This document shows positions 1 to 6,520 of a stretch of 8,883 nt of DNA, piece by piece; the stretch's first letter is position 1; every line of letters starts with the position of its first letter. The notes below the pieces were generated by a model. That model worked only from the letters and a program-made list of their open reading frames with translations, was not told the origin of the DNA and did no database searches. A program made the translations under genes and the position numbers. This stretch comes from Dysgonamonadaceae bacterium (GTDB taxonomy: Bacteria > Bacteroidota > Bacteroidia > Bacteroidales > Azobacteroidaceae), in the NCBI GenBank assembly GCA_031282925.1, contig JAITCT010000011.1:1-8883 (forward strand), read 5' to 3'.

Positions 1-296
1 CCGGAGGCCAAGTTTCTACGGTAAAAAGCGTTGGATTCTTCGGCTGTGGAAAAACCCGCATACTGGCGAATCGTCCAGGGACGCATTGCATACATCCCCG
101 AATAAGGGCCTCTCAGGAAAGGGGGAATACCGGAAGCATAGTCCAGGTGTTCCATTTCTTCCAAATCACTTTTGGTATAAACCGGTTTTACTTCAATCTG
201 TTCGGGGGTAAGCCAGTTTTCCTGCTCCGCAGTACCGGCGCTACCCGAAGGTATCTGTATGTTTGCTATTTGAATATTTTTAAAATCGGGTCTCAT
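1..296 (-). CDS. mutB: Methylmalonyl-CoA mutase large (catalytic) subunit, N-terminal part
   Basis: This is the start of the catalytic alpha subunit of adenosylcobalamin-dependent methylmalonyl-CoA mutase, which interconverts succinyl-CoA and (R)-methylmalonyl-CoA in the cytoplasm. In Bacteroidales this step leads to propionate. Only 98 codons are present, and the gene runs off the left edge in an open frame. The ATG is at 294-296. Residues 61-65 read LRGPY, where the Tyr appears to match the active-site Tyr89 of the Propionibacterium enzyme. Residues 72-82 ([11 protein letters not shown]) and 85-96 ([12 protein letters not shown]) are family signatures at the entrance of the TIM barrel. It follows mutA on the same strand, but the spacing is about 550 bases because a GxxExxY unit lies between them. 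I see no TAnnTTTG promoter directly upstream, so expression probably depends on read-through from mutA. The family assignment is secure. Confidence 0.96.
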   Translation of the reverse strand, partial: MRPDFKNIQIANIQIPSGSAGTAEQENWLTPEQIEVKPVYTKSDLEEMEHLDYASGIPPFLRGPYSGMYAMRPWTIRQYAGFSTAEESNAFYRRNLAS

Positions 297-327
297 ATTG
301 TTTTATTTTACATTTGTAATTTTAATA

Positions 328-376
328 CTTTGTGTTTTCGTGTTTATTATATAATTGTAAACACAAAGACACGAAG
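328..376. repeat. Long hairpin made of two opposed copies of the GTAAACAC/CACGAAG repeat
   Basis: Bases 328-346 (CTTTGTGTTTTCGTGTTTA) pair with 358-376 (TAAACACAAAGACACGAAG) around an 11-base A/T-rich loop. In RNA the 19-position stem has one C-A mismatch and two G-U pairs. The right arm is the outer part of the left 37-base repeat of the GxxExxY unit, so the left arm is a third, shortened copy in the opposite orientation. The hairpin sits between the end of the GxxExxY gene and the mutB start. It could act as a transcription or mRNA-stability element for mutB, or be a by-product of repeat spread. No T-run typical of an intrinsic terminator follows it on the minus strand. Confidence 0.8.
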
Positions 377-392
377 TCGCGAAGACACGAAG
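356..392 (+). repeat. Left 37-base inverted repeat of the GxxExxY unit
   Basis: It begins TGTAAACACAAAGACACGAA and ends GAAGACACGAAG. It matches the reverse complement of 804-840 at 30 of 37 positions with no gaps. Internally it is built from short related words (ACACAAAG, ACACGAAG, TCGCGAAG, ACACGAAG) spaced 8 bases apart. Confidence 0.85.
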
Positions 393-395
393 ATT

Positions 396-794
396 TTATT
401 TAAAGTAATAATTGTTCAGTTTGCGTTTGATGCCATCTTTCAGCAAAACTTCATTAAAGTTTATCAAGTAGCCTAGTTTTATATTTGCCAATTTCATATA
501 TGAAACTAATTGAGCCTCATCTATAGGATATATCTGGTATATTGATTTTAACTCTACGGCAATAATATTTTCAACTAATATATCAATCCTGAAACATTTA
601 TTGAGTTCCTTTCCTTTATAATGAACCGGAAGATAAACTTGATTTTCTGCTTTTACTTCTTTATTTTTAAGTTCTTCGCAAAGACATTCTTCATAAATAG
701 ACTCCAATAATCCCGGACCTAATTCTTTGTGTACTTCAAAAGCGCAGTCCAAAATTATTTTGCCTAATTTTTCGTATTCTTCCCTTGTTACCAT
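396..794 (-). CDS. GxxExxY family protein (PD-(D/E)XK nuclease superfamily, PDDEXK_3)
   Basis: A 132-residue protein of the GxxExxY family, small predicted nucleases of unproven function. The name-giving motif is visible as G28-L-L-E31-S-I-Y34, preceded by the usual HKELGPG stretch (22-28). The PD-(D/E)XK core is intact: D71 in FRIDILV, followed by E81 and K83 in the AVELKS strand. There is no signal peptide or membrane segment, so it should be cytoplasmic. The ATG at 792-794 is the natural start; the length is normal for the family (about 125-135). The gene lies between mutA and mutB on the same strand and is tightly boxed by inverted repeats, which suggests it arrived as a unit. No dedicated promoter is recognised; transcription from mutA could cover it. 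Family call is strong, biochemical role unknown. Confidence 0.92.
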   Translation of the reverse strand: MVTREEYEKLGKIILDCAFEVHKELGPGLLESIYEECLCEELKNKEVKAENQVYLPVHYKGKELNKCFRIDILVENIIAVELKSIYQIYPIDEAQLVSYMKLANIKLGYLINFNEVLLKDGIKRKLNNYYFK

Positions 795-803
795 ACTTTA
801 AAA

Positions 804-840
804 CTTCGTGTCTTTGTGCCGTTGTGCCTTCGTGTTTACA
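804..840 (-). repeat. Right 37-base inverted repeat of the GxxExxY unit
   Basis: Read on the minus strand it begins TGTAAACACGAAGGCACAAC and ends AAAGACACGAAG, pairing with the copy at 356-392. The seven differences fall at repeat positions 10-24, so both ends are conserved and the middle is variable, as expected if the ends are what is recognised. Confidence 0.85.
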
Positions 841-847
841 AATAAAA

Positions 848-2731
848 TTATTTTAATAATTGATTGTTTAACTCCTGCAAGGTTTCCAACACATTACTCC
901 TTATATTTATATAATTCGTGATTCCCTGCGCTTTCAAATCTTCCATGCAAGCAGGCGCACCGGCAATAATCAGGATTTCCCTGTCACCAATCAATTGGTG
1001 GGCTTCGGGAGCAAAAGCAGCATATTCGTCGTCGCTCGAACAAAGAACAATGACGTCGGCGCCGGCTTTGCGGGCGGCTTCCACACCCTGTGCAACCGTT
1101 TCAAATCCGAGGTTGTCTATTACTTTGTAACCGGCACATGCCAGGAAGTTGGACGAAAATTGCGAACGCGCCAACCGCATAGCCAGATTACCGATAGTCA
1201 GCATGAAAGCTTTGACTTCCTTGCCCGATTTTCCGGTAGTCAGGCGCAAGGTTTCAAAGTCTTCGCTTAAACGTTTCGTGTTCAACCCCCCATTGCTTTC
1301 TGCAGAACATGCGTCGGCCGAAGTCCCCTTTAAGGGATTTAGGGGCGCTTTCTCCGTAAAATTCGGGTACTGATTCGTCCCCAAAAGTATTTCGCGGCGT
1401 TGCGCCAAAGCCTTGAAACGTTTGCCGGCGCTTGCATTGATGGCCGATTGGATTTCTCCTTTTTTTACCGATTCGTAAAAACCTTTTTCTTCCGTATCCA
1501 GGAAAAGTTTCCAAGCTTCACAGGCAATCAAATGCGTCAGTGTTTCAATATAATAGGAACCTCCCGAAGGGTCGACGACTTTATCGAAATGACATTCTTC
1601 CTTCAACAATAATTGCTGGTTGCGTGCAATACGTTCCGAAAAATCATCCGGCGTTTTATGAGGTTTGTCGAAAGCGGTAACCAGCAAAGAATCAACGCCT
1701 GCGAGACTTGCCGACATCGCCTCGGTCTGTGTGCGAAGCAGGTTGACATAAGCATCAAACGACGTCAGGTTGAAAGAGGAAGTACGTGCAAAAATATTCA
1801 TTTTACCGGCACAACGACATTCGTTATCAGACCCTTGGTTCGGACAATCGTGGTTGCAGGTTGGGTTGTAAGCCTTTACGATTTCGGCCCATAACCAGCG
1901 GGCGACGCGGAACTTGGCTATTTCCATAAAGTAGTTCGATCCGGTTCCGAAGTTGAACTTAATCTTTTTAGCGGCAATCGTTCTGTCAACGCCGGCCTCA
2001 ACCAAACGGTTCAATAATTCATTTCCCCAAGCCAAAGCGTATCCCAACTCCTGAGTAATATACGAACCCGCATCGCTGAGTAAATGAGCGTTTACGGCAA
2101 CTGCTTTGAACATCCGAAGTTCGGCGGTAGCCGTAACAGCGTCTTTCATGACTTCGATCCACTCGGTTTTTACATGGTTTTTGGAAAGATTTATCCCAAT
2201 AAAATCAATGTTTACCGAACCCTGAATTTTTGTCAAATCATAATTCCTGCTTTTGAAATAAGCGACCAGAATCCGAATCAGCTCAACCGATTGCATGTTG
2301 CAAGTTTGGAAATTGAGTTCGACGCACTCCGGTAAAATGCCGTTCAAAAGGCTTGCCATATTTGCCGGATTAACCGCATCGCCGAGGATTTTGAAACCCA
2401 AAGAATTGATGCCTTTGTTCAGAATATCCAAAGCCTTTTTGTTGGCTTCGGCAAAATCGGCAACCTCAATGTCCTGGCGAACAAACCAATTGTTTTTGTC
2501 TTTTTTTGTTCCGCGAACATAAGGATATACGCCCGGCAGGGATTCGGTTATTTTCAAACCGGCAATGTCTTCGGCGCGATAAAACGGATTCACATTAAAA
2601 CCTTCGTTTGTTCGCCAAACGAGTTTTTTCTCGAAATCAGCGCCTTTGAGGTCGGCGACTATTTTTTCCTTCCATTGTTCGGCAGAAACCGGTGGAAACT
2701 CCGGGAAAAGTTTTTCTTTAGAACTACTCAT
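848..2731 (-). CDS. mutA: Methylmalonyl-CoA mutase small subunit
   Basis: The 627-residue beta subunit of the heterodimeric adenosylcobalamin-dependent mutase (succinyl-CoA to methylmalonyl-CoA, propionate pathway). The N-terminus (SSSKEKLFPEFPPVS) and the barrel region with FVRQDIEVAD, ELGYALAWGNE and RTQTEAMSASLAGVDS are typical. The C-terminal third is the cobalamin-domain fold, but where MutB has DxHxxG this protein has AGYKVIDNLGFETV without the cobalt-ligating His, as expected for the non-catalytic subunit. A Cys cluster (C292, H294, C296, C305, C307) interrupts the barrel. Residues about 462-487 (APLNPLKGTS onward) look like an in-frame palindromic repeat in the interdomain linker. An ATG 60 bases upstream (2791) is rejected: it lies upstream of the likely transcription start, because the -7 box is at 2778-2785. 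Confidence 0.96.
   Translation of the reverse strand: MSSSKEKLFPEFPPVSAEQWKEKIVADLKGADFEKKLVWRTNEGFNVNPFYRAEDIAGLKITESLPGVYPYVRGTKKDKNNWFVRQDIEVADFAEANKKALDILNKGINSLGFKILGDAVNPANMASLLNGILPECVELNFQTCNMQSVELIRILVAYFKSRNYDLTKIQGSVNIDFIGINLSKNHVKTEWIEVMKDAVTATAELRMFKAVAVNAHLLSDAGSYITQELGYALAWGNELLNRLVEAGVDRTIAAKKIKFNFGTGSNYFMEIAKFRVARWLWAEIVKAYNPTCNHDCPNQGSDNECRCAGKMNIFARTSSFNLTSFDAYVNLLRTQTEAMSASLAGVDSLLVTAFDKPHKTPDDFSERIARNQQLLLKEECHFDKVVDPSGGSYYIETLTHLIACEAWKLFLDTEEKGFYESVKKGEIQSAINASAGKRFKALAQRREILLGTNQYPNFTEKAPLNPLKGTSADACSAESNGGLNTKRLSEDFETLRLTTGKSGKEVKAFMLTIGNLAMRLARSQFSSNFLACAGYKVIDNLGFETVAQGVEAARKAGADVIVLCSSDDEYAAFAPEAHQLIGDREILIIAGAPACMEDLKAQGITNYINIRSNVLETLQELNNQLLK
1271..1348 (-). repeat. 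Repeat-like palindromic segment inside mutA (in frame)
   Basis: The segment contains CCCCTTTAAGGGATTTAGGGG on the plus strand (1325-1345; the CCCTT/AAGGG and CCCCT/AGGGG arms are alternatives) and begins near a C-run at 1278-1283. From memory, sequences of this type recur in and between genes of many Bacteroidota. It encodes about 26 residues (462-487), starting APLNPLKGTS and ending GGLNTKR, in the variable linker between the barrel-like and cobalamin-like domains. The reading frame is kept on both sides. The exact limits are estimated from where conserved MutA sequence stops (NQYPNFTEK) and resumes (DFETLRLTTGKSGK). Confidence 0.5.
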
Positions 2732-2777
2732 ATATATTTTATTAAAATTTAAGCATTTATCATAAAATTCAGCGTTG

Positions 2778-2808
2778 CAAAAGTACGACAAAATATTGAA
2801 ACGGCAAA
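2778..2808 (-). promoter_or_regulatory. Bacteroidota-type promoter for mutA
   Basis: On the minus strand a TTTG -33 element (2805-2808) is followed, 19 bases after the TTG, by TACTTTTG (2778-2785), a perfect TAnnTTTG -7 box. Transcription should start around 2770-2774, giving an untranslated leader of about 40 bases before the ATG at 2731. A second TAnnTTTG (TAGCTTTG, 2805-2812) overlaps the -33 but has no well-placed TTG. Confidence 0.75.
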
Positions 2809-3058
2809 GCTAAATTACGAATTACAAGTTGCGGCAAATTCAAGTAACTCATGCAACTAAATCATAGAATCTCTCAATGTCATTAAAATTAATATTTTCT
2901 CCGTCTATTACTCACTTTGAGTGGTGATATATAAAAAGTATGCTGCCGTAAATATTTGGCAATCAGGGAATGAATTTATATTTTGTAACTGCAAATAAAA
3001 AGTCTTGATTGCCAAAGAAATATAAAAAGAACCTGCCGTGCAGTACAAAGGTTGTCAT
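2809..3058. other. Gene-free stretch between rnhB and the mutA promoter
   Basis: I see no coding sequence here on either strand. It is A/T-rich and holds one long-range perfect 11-base inverted repeat (2955-2965 with 3006-3016) and two very small stems (ACTCA/TGAGT at 2910-2922; CTGC/GCAG at 3033-3043). None is followed by a T-run that would make a clear intrinsic terminator for rnhB. Confidence 0.6.
2955..3016. repeat. Perfect 11-base inverted repeat downstream of rnhB
   Basis: TTTGGCAATCA (2955-2965) and TGATTGCCAAA (3006-3016) are perfect reverse complements separated by 40 A/T-rich bases. With a small bulge the pairing can extend outward through AATATT-like flanks. The position, 43 bases past the rnhB stop, fits a transcript 3' structure or a repeat-derived remnant; the loop is too long for a standard terminator. 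Confidence 0.6.
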
Positions 3059-3649
3059 TTATATAAATATTGTCGGTAAAAGCCTGAAACTCATTCGATG
3101 ATAAGGTGTTATTCCTATTTCGGCGATAACTTTCCGGTGTTTCCGCGTCGGATAACCTTTATTATTACTCCAGTCATATTGCGGAAATTCTTCATGCAGG
3201 CGGAGCATATACTCGTCGCGATGCGTTTTAGCCAAAACAGAAGCGGCGGCAATAGAAAGGTATTTCCCATCACCTTTTACGATAGTTGTATGCGGAATAT
3301 TTTTGTAGTTTTTGAACCGATTACCGTCAATTAACAAATGTTGAGGACAAATGTTCAATCGGTCTAAAGCCCTGTGCATAGCAAGTATGGATGCATTCAG
3401 GATATTTATCCGGTCAATTTCGCCGGACGATACGGTTGCTACCGCCCATGCCAGGGCTTCTTTTTCGATGACAGGGCGCAAAGCATCGCGCTGTTTTTCG
3501 GATAATTGCTTGGAATCATTCAATTCTTCACATTCAAAATCCGGAGGAAAGACGACGGCTGCCGCAAAAACCGCACCGGCAAGGCAACCCCGTCCGGCTT
3601 CGTCGCAACCGGCTTCAATCAAATCTTTATTTAGATGAGGTAAGAGCAT
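3059..3649 (-). CDS. rnhB: Ribonuclease HII
   Basis: A 196-residue type 2 RNase H, which cuts the RNA strand of RNA-DNA hybrids and removes single ribonucleotides misincorporated in DNA. The four catalytic carboxylates are all visible: D16 and E17 in GCDEAGRG, D108 in LLIDGNRF, and D127 in VKGDGKY. NDSKQLSEKQR (44-54) and the C-terminal NKGYPTRKH are further family signatures. I chose the ATG at 3647-3649 because MLLPHLNKDL is the usual start. The open frame continues upstream to 3715, but those extra 22 codons run through a repeat and show no family similarity. It follows fusA by 117 bases on the same strand with no recognisable promoter, so it is probably read through from the str operon. 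Confidence 0.95.
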   Translation of the reverse strand: MLLPHLNKDLIEAGCDEAGRGCLAGAVFAAAVVFPPDFECEELNDSKQLSEKQRDALRPVIEKEALAWAVATVSSGEIDRINILNASILAMHRALDRLNICPQHLLIDGNRFKNYKNIPHTTIVKGDGKYLSIAAASVLAKTHRDEYMLRLHEEFPQYDWSNNKGYPTRKHRKVIAEIGITPYHRMSFRLLPTIFI

Positions 3650-3666
3650 TGCTTTCACGCAAACAA

Positions 3667-3767
3667 GTAAACGAGTTGACGAGTAAACAAGAACCTGCCA
3701 TTCGTAACGCATCAATTCTTATATACTTGTCAACTCGTTTACCCGTTAACTTTGTTTCCTCGTCAAC
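3667..3767. repeat. GTAAACGAGTTGAC-type inverted repeat between fusA and rnhB
   Basis: GTAAACGAGTTGACGAG (3667-3683) is opposed by CTTGTCAACTCGTTTAC (3726-3742), matching at 16 of 17 positions. A second overlapping pair, GTTGACGAGTAAACAAG (3675-3691) against CTTTGTTTCCTCGTCAAC (3750-3767), extends the structure up to the fusA stop codon. The unit is thus an array of alternating GTAAAC and GTTGAC words fitted exactly between the two genes. I recall similar words in intergenic regions of Bacteroidota, but cannot verify this here. It could fold into a large hairpin in the fusA-rnhB transcript. Confidence 0.75.
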
Positions 3768-5896
3768 TATTTTATCAAATCAACGCGGCCTTTCATCTCC
3801 GTCAATACCGCACGGGCAACCGTTGCGGAAACTTCTTCGTAATGCGAGAACGACATAGTGCTTGTGGCGCGACCCGAAGTGATTGTTCGCAAAGAGGTAA
3901 CATAACCGAACATTTCCGAAAGCGGCGCATGAGCCTTCACGATTCTTGCACCCGTCCGGCTGCTGTCCATGCCTTCGATTTGCCCGCGGCGCTTGTTCAA
4001 GTCGCCGATAACGTCGCCCATACTTTCTTCCGGGGTAATCACTTCGATACGCATAATCGGTTCTTTCAAAACCGGTACTGCCTTTTCGCAAGCGTTTCGG
4101 AATGCCTGCATTGCACAGATTTCAAACGATAACTGGTCGGAATCCACAGGGTGATACGAACCGTCAATAACGGTTACTTTCAGTTTATCCAAAGCATAGC
4201 CTGCCAATACGCCGTTTTTCATAGCACGCTGGAAACCTTTCTGGATGGCAGGGATATATTCTTTCGGGATATTTCCTCCCTTTACTTCGTCAATAAATTG
4301 CAAATCGCCTTCAAAATCGGCGTCCGCCGGTTCGATGCGAACAATCATATCGGCAAATTTACCGCGTCCGCCGGTTTGTTTCTTATAAACTTCACGCAAT
4401 TCCACCGCTTTGGTAATCGCTTCCTTATACGATACTTGCGGACGGCCTTGGTTACATTCCACCTTAAATTCGCGTTTCAGACGGTCAATAATGATTTCCA
4501 AATGCAATTCGCCCATGCCCGAAATAACGGTTTGACCGGTTTCTTCATCGGTTTTTACGGTAAATGTCGGATCTTCTTCCGCCAACTTGCCCAAACCGAT
4601 GCCTAATTTATCCAAGTCTTTCTGCGTTTTCGGCTCTACGGCGATTCCGATAACCGGTTCGGGAAAATCCATGGATTCCAATACGATCGGGTGATTTTCG
4701 TCGCACAAAGTATCGCCGGTGCGAATATCTTTGAAACCGACCCCCGCGCCGATGTCCCCGCAACCGATAAATTCCTTCGGGTTTTGCTTGTTGGAGTGCA
4801 TCTGGAACAAACGGGAAATGCGTTCTTTCTTGCCCGAACGTGTATTGTAAACGTAAGAACCGGCTTCAAGTTCTCCCGAATAAATGCGGAAAAAACAAAG
4901 GCGTCCTACATACGGGTCGGTTGCAATCTTGAATGCCAAAGCGCAGAACGGTTCGGAAGAACTCGGTTTGCGGATAATTACCTTTTCCGTATCATCCGGG
5001 TCGGTACCTTCAATAGCCGGCGTATCAACCGGACTGGGAAGATAAGCGCAGGCGGCGTCCAAAAGCGGCTGTACGCCTTTATTTTTGAACGACGAACCGC
5101 AAATCATCGGATTAATTTGCATCGAAAGCGTTCCTTTGCGAATTGCGGCGCGAATTTCATCTTCCGTAATCGTTGCCGGATCGTCAAAGTACTTTTCCAT
5201 TAAAGTATCGTCAACTTCCGCCAAAGTTTCGAGCATTTTATCGCGCCATTCCCGGGCTTCGCCGACAAATTCCGCAGGGATTTCTTCTGTGGAATAATCG
5301 GCGCCCATTGTTTCATCGTGCCAATAAAGCGCTTTCATCGTAATCAGGTCGATAATTCCCCTGAAATGTTCTTCCGCTCCGATGGGAATTTGAATCGGAC
5401 ACGGCTTCGCGCCTAATATTTCTTTTACCTGGCGGACAACTTCAAAAAAGTTTGCTCCCGAACGGTCCATCTTGTTTACATAACCGATTCGGGGAACATG
5501 ATATTTGTCGGCCTGACGCCACACGGTTTCCGATTGAGGCTCAACGCCTCCCACGGCGCAAAAAGTAGCTACCGCGCCATCCAGGACGCGGAGTGAACGT
5601 TCTACTTCGACCGTAAAATCAACATGCCCCGGAGTATCAATCAAATTGATTTTATAGGTATCGCCTGCATATTTCCAGTTAGCGGTTGTTGCCGCAGAAG
5701 TGATCGTAATTCCACGTTCCTGCTCCTGCTCCATCCAGTCCATAGTTGCGGCTCCATCATGCACTTCGCCTATTTTATGGGTAAGTCCCGTATAATACAA
5801 GATACGTTCCGATGTAGTTGTCTTACCGGCGTCAATGTGAGCCATGATGCCGAGGTTTCGAGTAAATTTTAAATTTAAATCCGAACTGTTAGCCAT
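3767..5896 (-). CDS. fusA: Translation elongation factor G
   Basis: EF-G, the 709-residue GTPase that drives ribosomal translocation and, with ribosome recycling factor, ribosome splitting. The GTP-binding motifs are complete: AHIDAGKT (19-26), the switch region [12 protein letters not shown] (60-71), DTPGHVDF (87-94) and NKMD (141-144). Domain II ([16 protein letters not shown]), domain III ([14 protein letters not shown]) and the domain IV tip region ([15 protein letters not shown]) follow in the usual order. The start at 5894-5896 gives [14 protein letters not shown]; an ATG three codons earlier (MIIM) is possible but leaves less room after rpsG. It starts 14 bases after the rpsG stop, in the classic rpsL-rpsG-fusA order. 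Unusually, rnhB rather than rpsJ follows it. Its stop codon abuts the GTTGAC-type repeat. Confidence 0.98.
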   Translation of the reverse strand: MANSSDLNLKFTRNLGIMAHIDAGKTTTSERILYYTGLTHKIGEVHDGAATMDWMEQEQERGITITSAATTANWKYAGDTYKINLIDTPGHVDFTVEVERSLRVLDGAVATFCAVGGVEPQSETVWRQADKYHVPRIGYVNKMDRSGANFFEVVRQVKEILGAKPCPIQIPIGAEEHFRGIIDLITMKALYWHDETMGADYSTEEIPAEFVGEAREWRDKMLETLAEVDDTLMEKYFDDPATITEDEIRAAIRKGTLSMQINPMICGSSFKNKGVQPLLDAACAYLPSPVDTPAIEGTDPDDTEKVIIRKPSSSEPFCALAFKIATDPYVGRLCFFRIYSGELEAGSYVYNTRSGKKERISRLFQMHSNKQNPKEFIGCGDIGAGVGFKDIRTGDTLCDENHPIVLESMDFPEPVIGIAVEPKTQKDLDKLGIGLGKLAEEDPTFTVKTDEETGQTVISGMGELHLEIIIDRLKREFKVECNQGRPQVSYKEAITKAVELREVYKKQTGGRGKFADMIVRIEPADADFEGDLQFIDEVKGGNIPKEYIPAIQKGFQRAMKNGVLAGYALDKLKVTVIDGSYHPVDSDQLSFEICAMQAFRNACEKAVPVLKEPIMRIEVITPEESMGDVIGDLNKRRGQIEGMDSSRTGARIVKAHAPLSEMFGYVTSLRTITSGRATSTMSFSHYEEVSATVARAVLTEMKGRVDLIK

Positions 5897-5910
5897 TATT
5901 ATCAATAAAA

Positions 5911-6387
5911 TTAAAATCTGAAATGAGCGAATGCCCTGTTCGCTTCCGCCATCCTGTGCATGTCTTCTTTTCTTTTGAACGCGCCGCCCTGATTATTGAA
6001 CGCATCAACGATTTCGGCCGATAGTTTATCGGACATGGATTTACCACCCCTTTTGCGGGAGAAAGAAATCATATTTTTCATTGAAACCGATTCTTTGCGG
6101 TCGGGGCGGATTTCGGTAGGAACCTGAAACGTTGCGCCGCCAATCCGGCGGGATTTTACTTCCACAAGCGGGGTTATGTTGTTAAGCGCTTGTTTCCATA
6201 CCTCAAGGGGAGATTTTTGCTCATTGGGCAATTTAGCCTTTACTTTATCTAAAGCAGTATAAAAAATATCGAAGGCAATGCTTTTTTTGCCGTCATACAT
6301 TAAGTGGTTTACAAATTTTGTAACCTTCTGATCACCAAAAACAGGATCGGGTAGAACCTGTCTTTTCTTTGGTTTAGCTTTTCTCAT
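5911..6387 (-). CDS. rpsG: 30S ribosomal protein S7
   Basis: A 158-residue S7, the primary 16S rRNA 3'-domain binder that nucleates assembly of the small-subunit head. The N-terminus [15 protein letters not shown], the central [19 protein letters not shown] and the C-terminal [13 protein letters not shown] are all typical of the Bacteroidota protein, and the length is normal. ATG at 6385-6387; TAA at 5911-5913. It lies 130 bases after rpsL and 14 bases before fusA. In E. coli S7 represses its own operon by binding the rpsL-rpsG spacer; the long spacer here with a strong hairpin could play that part, but this is inference. Confidence 0.98.
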   Translation of the reverse strand: MRKAKPKKRQVLPDPVFGDQKVTKFVNHLMYDGKKSIAFDIFYTALDKVKAKLPNEQKSPLEVWKQALNNITPLVEVKSRRIGGATFQVPTEIRPDRKESVSMKNMISFSRKRGGKSMSDKLSAEIVDAFNNQGGAFKRKEDMHRMAEANRAFAHFRF

Positions 6388-6429
6388 TTTTCTAAATTTT
6401 TAAATTGGTTGTTAACTCCCGGTATCTTC

Positions 6430-6451
6430 AACAAATTCCTCCGAATTTGTT
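6430..6451 (-). promoter_or_regulatory. Hairpin in the rpsL-rpsG spacer presenting GGAG
   Basis: A perfect 9-base stem, AACAAATTC (6430-6438) with GAATTTGTT (6443-6451), closes a 4-base loop that reads GGAG in the minus-strand mRNA. It sits 43-64 bases upstream of the rpsG start. It may be a protein-binding or processing site for the operon (compare the S7 autoregulatory site in the same spacer of E. coli). No T-run follows, so it is not a terminator. Confidence 0.5.
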
Positions 6452-6468
6452 TACTCAACCTTAATTTC

Positions 6469-6520
6469 AATTGACAATGGATAATTGACAATTAGTTTTC
6501 CATATATCAATTTTCAATTA
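6469..6520. repeat. AATTGACAAT direct repeat at the 3' end of rpsL
   Basis: AATTGACAAT occurs at 6469-6478 and again at 6483-6492, a 14-base period. It is followed by the related TCAATTTTCAATTA (6507-6520), whose last three bases are the rpsL stop codon. ATTGACAAT-type runs of this kind are familiar to me from Bacteroidota spacers, but the copy number in this genome is unknown. Confidence 0.5.

Larger units (their letters stand above)
356..840. mobile_element. Putative compact element: GxxExxY gene framed by 37-base inverted repeats
   Basis: The left repeat (356-392) and right repeat (804-840) are both exactly 37 bases and are inverted copies with 30 of 37 positions identical. The outer ends read TGTAAACAC and the inner ends AAGACACGAAG. 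They leave only 3 bases after the stop and 9 bases before the start of the single enclosed gene, so the unit is essentially repeat, gene, repeat. It separates mutA (stop 7 bases beyond the right repeat) from mutB, genes that normally form one operon. No convincing target duplication is visible; both flanks are A/T-rich. That the unit moves, or that the protein acts on the repeats, is inference. Confidence 0.6.

Noticed and set aside
147..476. Plus-strand open frame of 109 codons opposite mutB and the GxxExxY gene
   Set aside because: It runs antisense through the mutB start, the hairpin and the end of the GxxExxY gene, has no protein-family features, and mutB and GxxExxY are clearly real on the other strand.
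328..840. CRISPR array
   Set aside because: The repeated words are inverted, imperfect and only three copies, and they frame a protein gene rather than regular spacers.
346..850. Target-site duplication around the GxxExxY unit
   Set aside because: Both flanks are A/T-rich (ATAAT on the left, AATAAAATTA on the right), so short matches are expected by chance and none is convincing.
2732..2791. Twenty-codon N-terminal extension of mutA from an upstream ATG
   Set aside because: The -7 promoter element at 2778-2785 places transcription start downstream of this ATG, and family proteins begin at MSSSKEKLFPEF-like sequence.
3650..3715. N-terminal extension of rnhB (22 codons)
   Set aside because: The extra residues are translated from the GTAAACGAG-type repeat and do not resemble RNase HII; MLLPHLNK is the typical start.
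4151..5203. Plus-strand open frames antisense to fusA (4151-4606 and 4691-5203)
   Set aside because: They are shadows of the highly conserved fusA frame with no recognisable domain.
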